Source: Candidatus Babelota bacterium | Lineage (GTDB): Bacteria; Babelota; Babeliae; Babelales; JABDEC01 | Reading direction: 5' to 3' | Length of the DNA stretch: 38,194 bases | Assembly: GCA_013286795.1 (NCBI GenBank) | Contig: JABDFA010000001.1 | Location: 1 to 38,194 of the forward strand | In this document: piece after piece, positions 36,554 through 38,194 of the stretch | How positions within the stretch are numbered: the stretch's first letter is position 1 | Layout: every line of letters starts with the position of its first letter | Made by a program: the position numbers and the translations under genes | Notes under the pieces: generated by a model | Seen by the model: only the letters and a program-made list of their open reading frames with translations | Databases searched by the model: none | Told to the model about the DNA's origin: nothing

Positions 36554-38194
36554 ATGAGATTTTTGCAAAGATTTTTAGCGCTAACAATAATTTATACATT
36601 TATAAATTTTAGTTTGAATATTTGCCAACCTAGAGTTTCAGTTATAGCGTCTGTTTATAAATCTGATCAATTCATATCATCATTTCTTGAAAATGTAACA
36701 CAGCAAACAATTTTTGATGAATGTGAACTTATATTAATAAAGTCAAATGTTCCAGGTGATGAGGATTCTGTAATTAAAAAATATACTGATAGATATCCAA
36801 ATATTTCTTATTACAAACTAAGTCAGGATGTAGGATTATATTGTATTATGAATTTGGGAGCTCAACTAGCCAAATCTGATTTAATAATGCGTGCAAATTT
36901 AGATGATGTTATGGATCCTAGATTTTTAGAAGTTCATGCAAGGGAGTTGGAAAATAATTGTGATATAGATTTGGTTTATTCTGGTTATAGCGTTACAGAA
37001 AAACCAAATGAAACATGCAAAAGAAATAGTGCAAAGACGGTAGTTAACCCAGACGAATTTTCTAAAGAAAAAATGTGTAATTATTTGCCAGGACCGCAAC
37101 CTATGTGGCGAAAATCAATGCATGAGAGATATGGATTTTTTGATGCCAATCTAAAATTTGTTGGCGCATGGCAAATGTGGTTACGCGCAGTGAGTTTTGG
37201 GTCAAAATTTAAAAAAATACCTGGAAACTATTTATTACATTATATTAACCCGGATGGTCTTTTTTATAAGTCTGCAAATTCTGATTTATGTAAAAAGGAA
37301 ATTGAACAAGTTTCTAGGACATTTAGTTATATGTGGAATCCTTCGACTCATTCTTCGACTCGCAGTATGCTCGCTCAGAATTCGCTCAGGACGAACGGTG
37401 GGGGAGATGAAATTGTAAGCCAACAGCCCATGATGGTTAAAGATAAATCTTTTGTGATAGTTATCCCTTCATATAATAATAAATATTGGTTTCAGAGAAA
37501 TTTAGATTCAGTTTTTAATCAAAATTATAAAAATTTTAGAATAATATATGTTGATGATGCTTCAACAGATAAAACAGGAGAGCTTGTTGAAGATTATATA
37601 AAAGAATGTGGTCAAGAAAACAAAGTTACCTTAATTAAAAATAAAGAAAGATTAGGCTCTCCAGTTGGTAATATTTATAAAGCAGTTTCAATGTGTCAGC
37701 CTAATGAAATAGTTGTGGATCTAGATGGAGATGATTGGCTAGCTGATGAAAATGTACTAACAAAATTAAATGAAGTTTATCAGGATTCTAATGTTTGGTT
37801 AACATATGGCCAGTTTATATGTTACCCGGCAAATTATGTTGGTTGGTGCAGAGAATTACCACAGGAAATTATAGAACAAAATGAATTTAGAAATTATCCT
37901 TGGGTTACCACACATTTAAGAACATTCTATGCTTCTTTATTTCACAAAATTAAAGTTGAAGATTTATTATATGAAGGTAAATTTTTCCCAATGGCTGGAG
38001 ATTTGGCCTTTATGTTCCCGTTGCTTGAAATGGCAGGAAAACATATAAAATTTATTCCTGATATTTTATATATTTATAATAGAGGAAGTGAGTTAAATGA
38101 AGAGCGGGTAAACGAAAATTTTCAGACTAATCTGGGCATACATGCAAGGACACTTAAGAAATATCAACCTCTAGAACATCTTGTCAAAGATAAT
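36554..38194 (+). CDS. Tandem GT2 glycosyltransferase with signal-like N-terminus (3' partial)
   Basis: The frame stays open for 547 codons to the window end. An N-terminal hydrophobic segment (about 6-22, LTIIYTFINFSLNIC) leads into a first GT2-like domain (PRVSVIASVYKSDQFISSFL; RANLDDVMD in place of a clean DxD). A second GT2 domain starts VIVIPSYNNKYWFQRNLDSV and has IYVDDASTDKTGELVE and VVDLDGDDW, with intact nucleotide-sugar and metal-binding acidic residues. Between the two domains, 23 codons come from an in-frame palindromic element (37338-37406). GT2 enzymes transfer sugars from activated donors. It is divergent from the Thr-rich collagen-like gene, so a role in glycosylating surface fibres is a reasonable guess. 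AGAAGGG lies just before the ATG. Confidence 0.87.
   Translation, partial: MRFLQRFLALTIIYTFINFSLNICQPRVSVIASVYKSDQFISSFLENVTQQTIFDECELILIKSNVPGDEDSVIKKYTDRYPNISYYKLSQDVGLYCIMNLGAQLAKSDLIMRANLDDVMDPRFLEVHARELENNCDIDLVYSGYSVTEKPNETCKRNSAKTVVNPDEFSKEKMCNYLPGPQPMWRKSMHERYGFFDANLKFVGAWQMWLRAVSFGSKFKKIPGNYLLHYINPDGLFYKSANSDLCKKEIEQVSRTFSYMWNPSTHSSTRSMLAQNSLRTNGGGDEIVSQQPMMVKDKSFVIVIPSYNNKYWFQRNLDSVFNQNYKNFRIIYVDDASTDKTGELVEDYIKECGQENKVTLIKNKERLGSPVGNIYKAVSMCQPNEIVVDLDGDDWLADENVLTKLNEVYQDSNVWLTYGQFICYPANYVGWCRELPQEIIEQNEFRNYPWVTTHLRTFYASLFHKIKVEDLLYEGKFFPMAGDLAFMFPLLEMAGKHIKFIPDILYIYNRGSELNEERVNENFQTNLGIHARTLKKYQPLEHLVKDN
37338..37406 (+). repeat. Palindromic element inside glycosyltransferase, copy 8
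   Basis: TCCTTCGACTCATT, CTTCGACTC, hairpin GCA-GTA-TGC, TCGCTCAGAATTCGCTCAGG, then ACGAACGG. It is the same long form as copies 3 and 4, with a different central stem that still pairs. It is read through in frame and encodes NPSTHSSTRSMLAQNSLRTN in the interdomain linker. Confidence 0.82.

Noticed and set aside
37197..37418. Small plus-strand frame of 73 codons
   Set aside because: Out-of-frame reading within the glycosyltransferase, which stays open across the region and has recognisable GT2 motifs on both sides.

Overview
The window is AT-rich DNA from a bacterium that looks like a host-associated member of Dependentiae (TM6; the Babela type). This placement is an inference from content: many Sec-signal ankyrin proteins, large secreted delta-60 and collagen-like proteins, short intergenic gaps and few metabolic genes. 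No 16S gene is present to confirm it.

Layout. 1-5100 (minus strand) is conserved core: rpmB-rpsT behind a good sigma70-type promoter, a Kup potassium transporter followed by a divergent FtsH-like protein and a small secreted protein, then rplU. 5251-9050 holds five tandem secreted ankyrin genes on the plus strand. The first is frameshifted, and two similar palindromic elements in opposite orientation bracket the cluster. Four of the five tails end in a CaaX-like box (CVIS or CVII), preceded by an F-box-like helix, a layout that recalls eukaryote-directed effectors. 9077-17006 (minus) holds a small secreted protein, mutS co-directional with two more ankyrin genes, and two paralogous secreted proteins of unknown function around a small ankyrin gene. 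17123-19722 (plus) holds an ankyrin gene and a cysteine-rich outer-membrane barrel candidate.

19738-36362 (minus) is a 16.6-kb surface-protein locus. Six proteins each carry exactly seven delta-60 units (probably a seven-bladed propeller). Depending on the protein, these are joined to Ig-like domains, a right-handed beta-helix, or a Gly-Thr-Thr/Gly-Thr-Ser collagen-like rod. Three proteins, including a long collagen-like one, share a C-terminal C1q/BclA-like head. An FkbM methyltransferase lies inside the locus, and a tandem GT2 glycosyltransferase, cut by the window end, is divergent from it. Together they suggest an assembled and possibly glycosylated surface fibre system.

A family of 45-80 bp palindromic elements (eight copies recognised) is scattered through the window. 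Two copies are inserted in frame inside genes (mutS and the glycosyltransferase), as Rickettsia palindromic elements do. Their central hairpins change sequence between copies but keep pairing. No tRNA, rRNA, CRISPR array, transposase or integrase was recognised.
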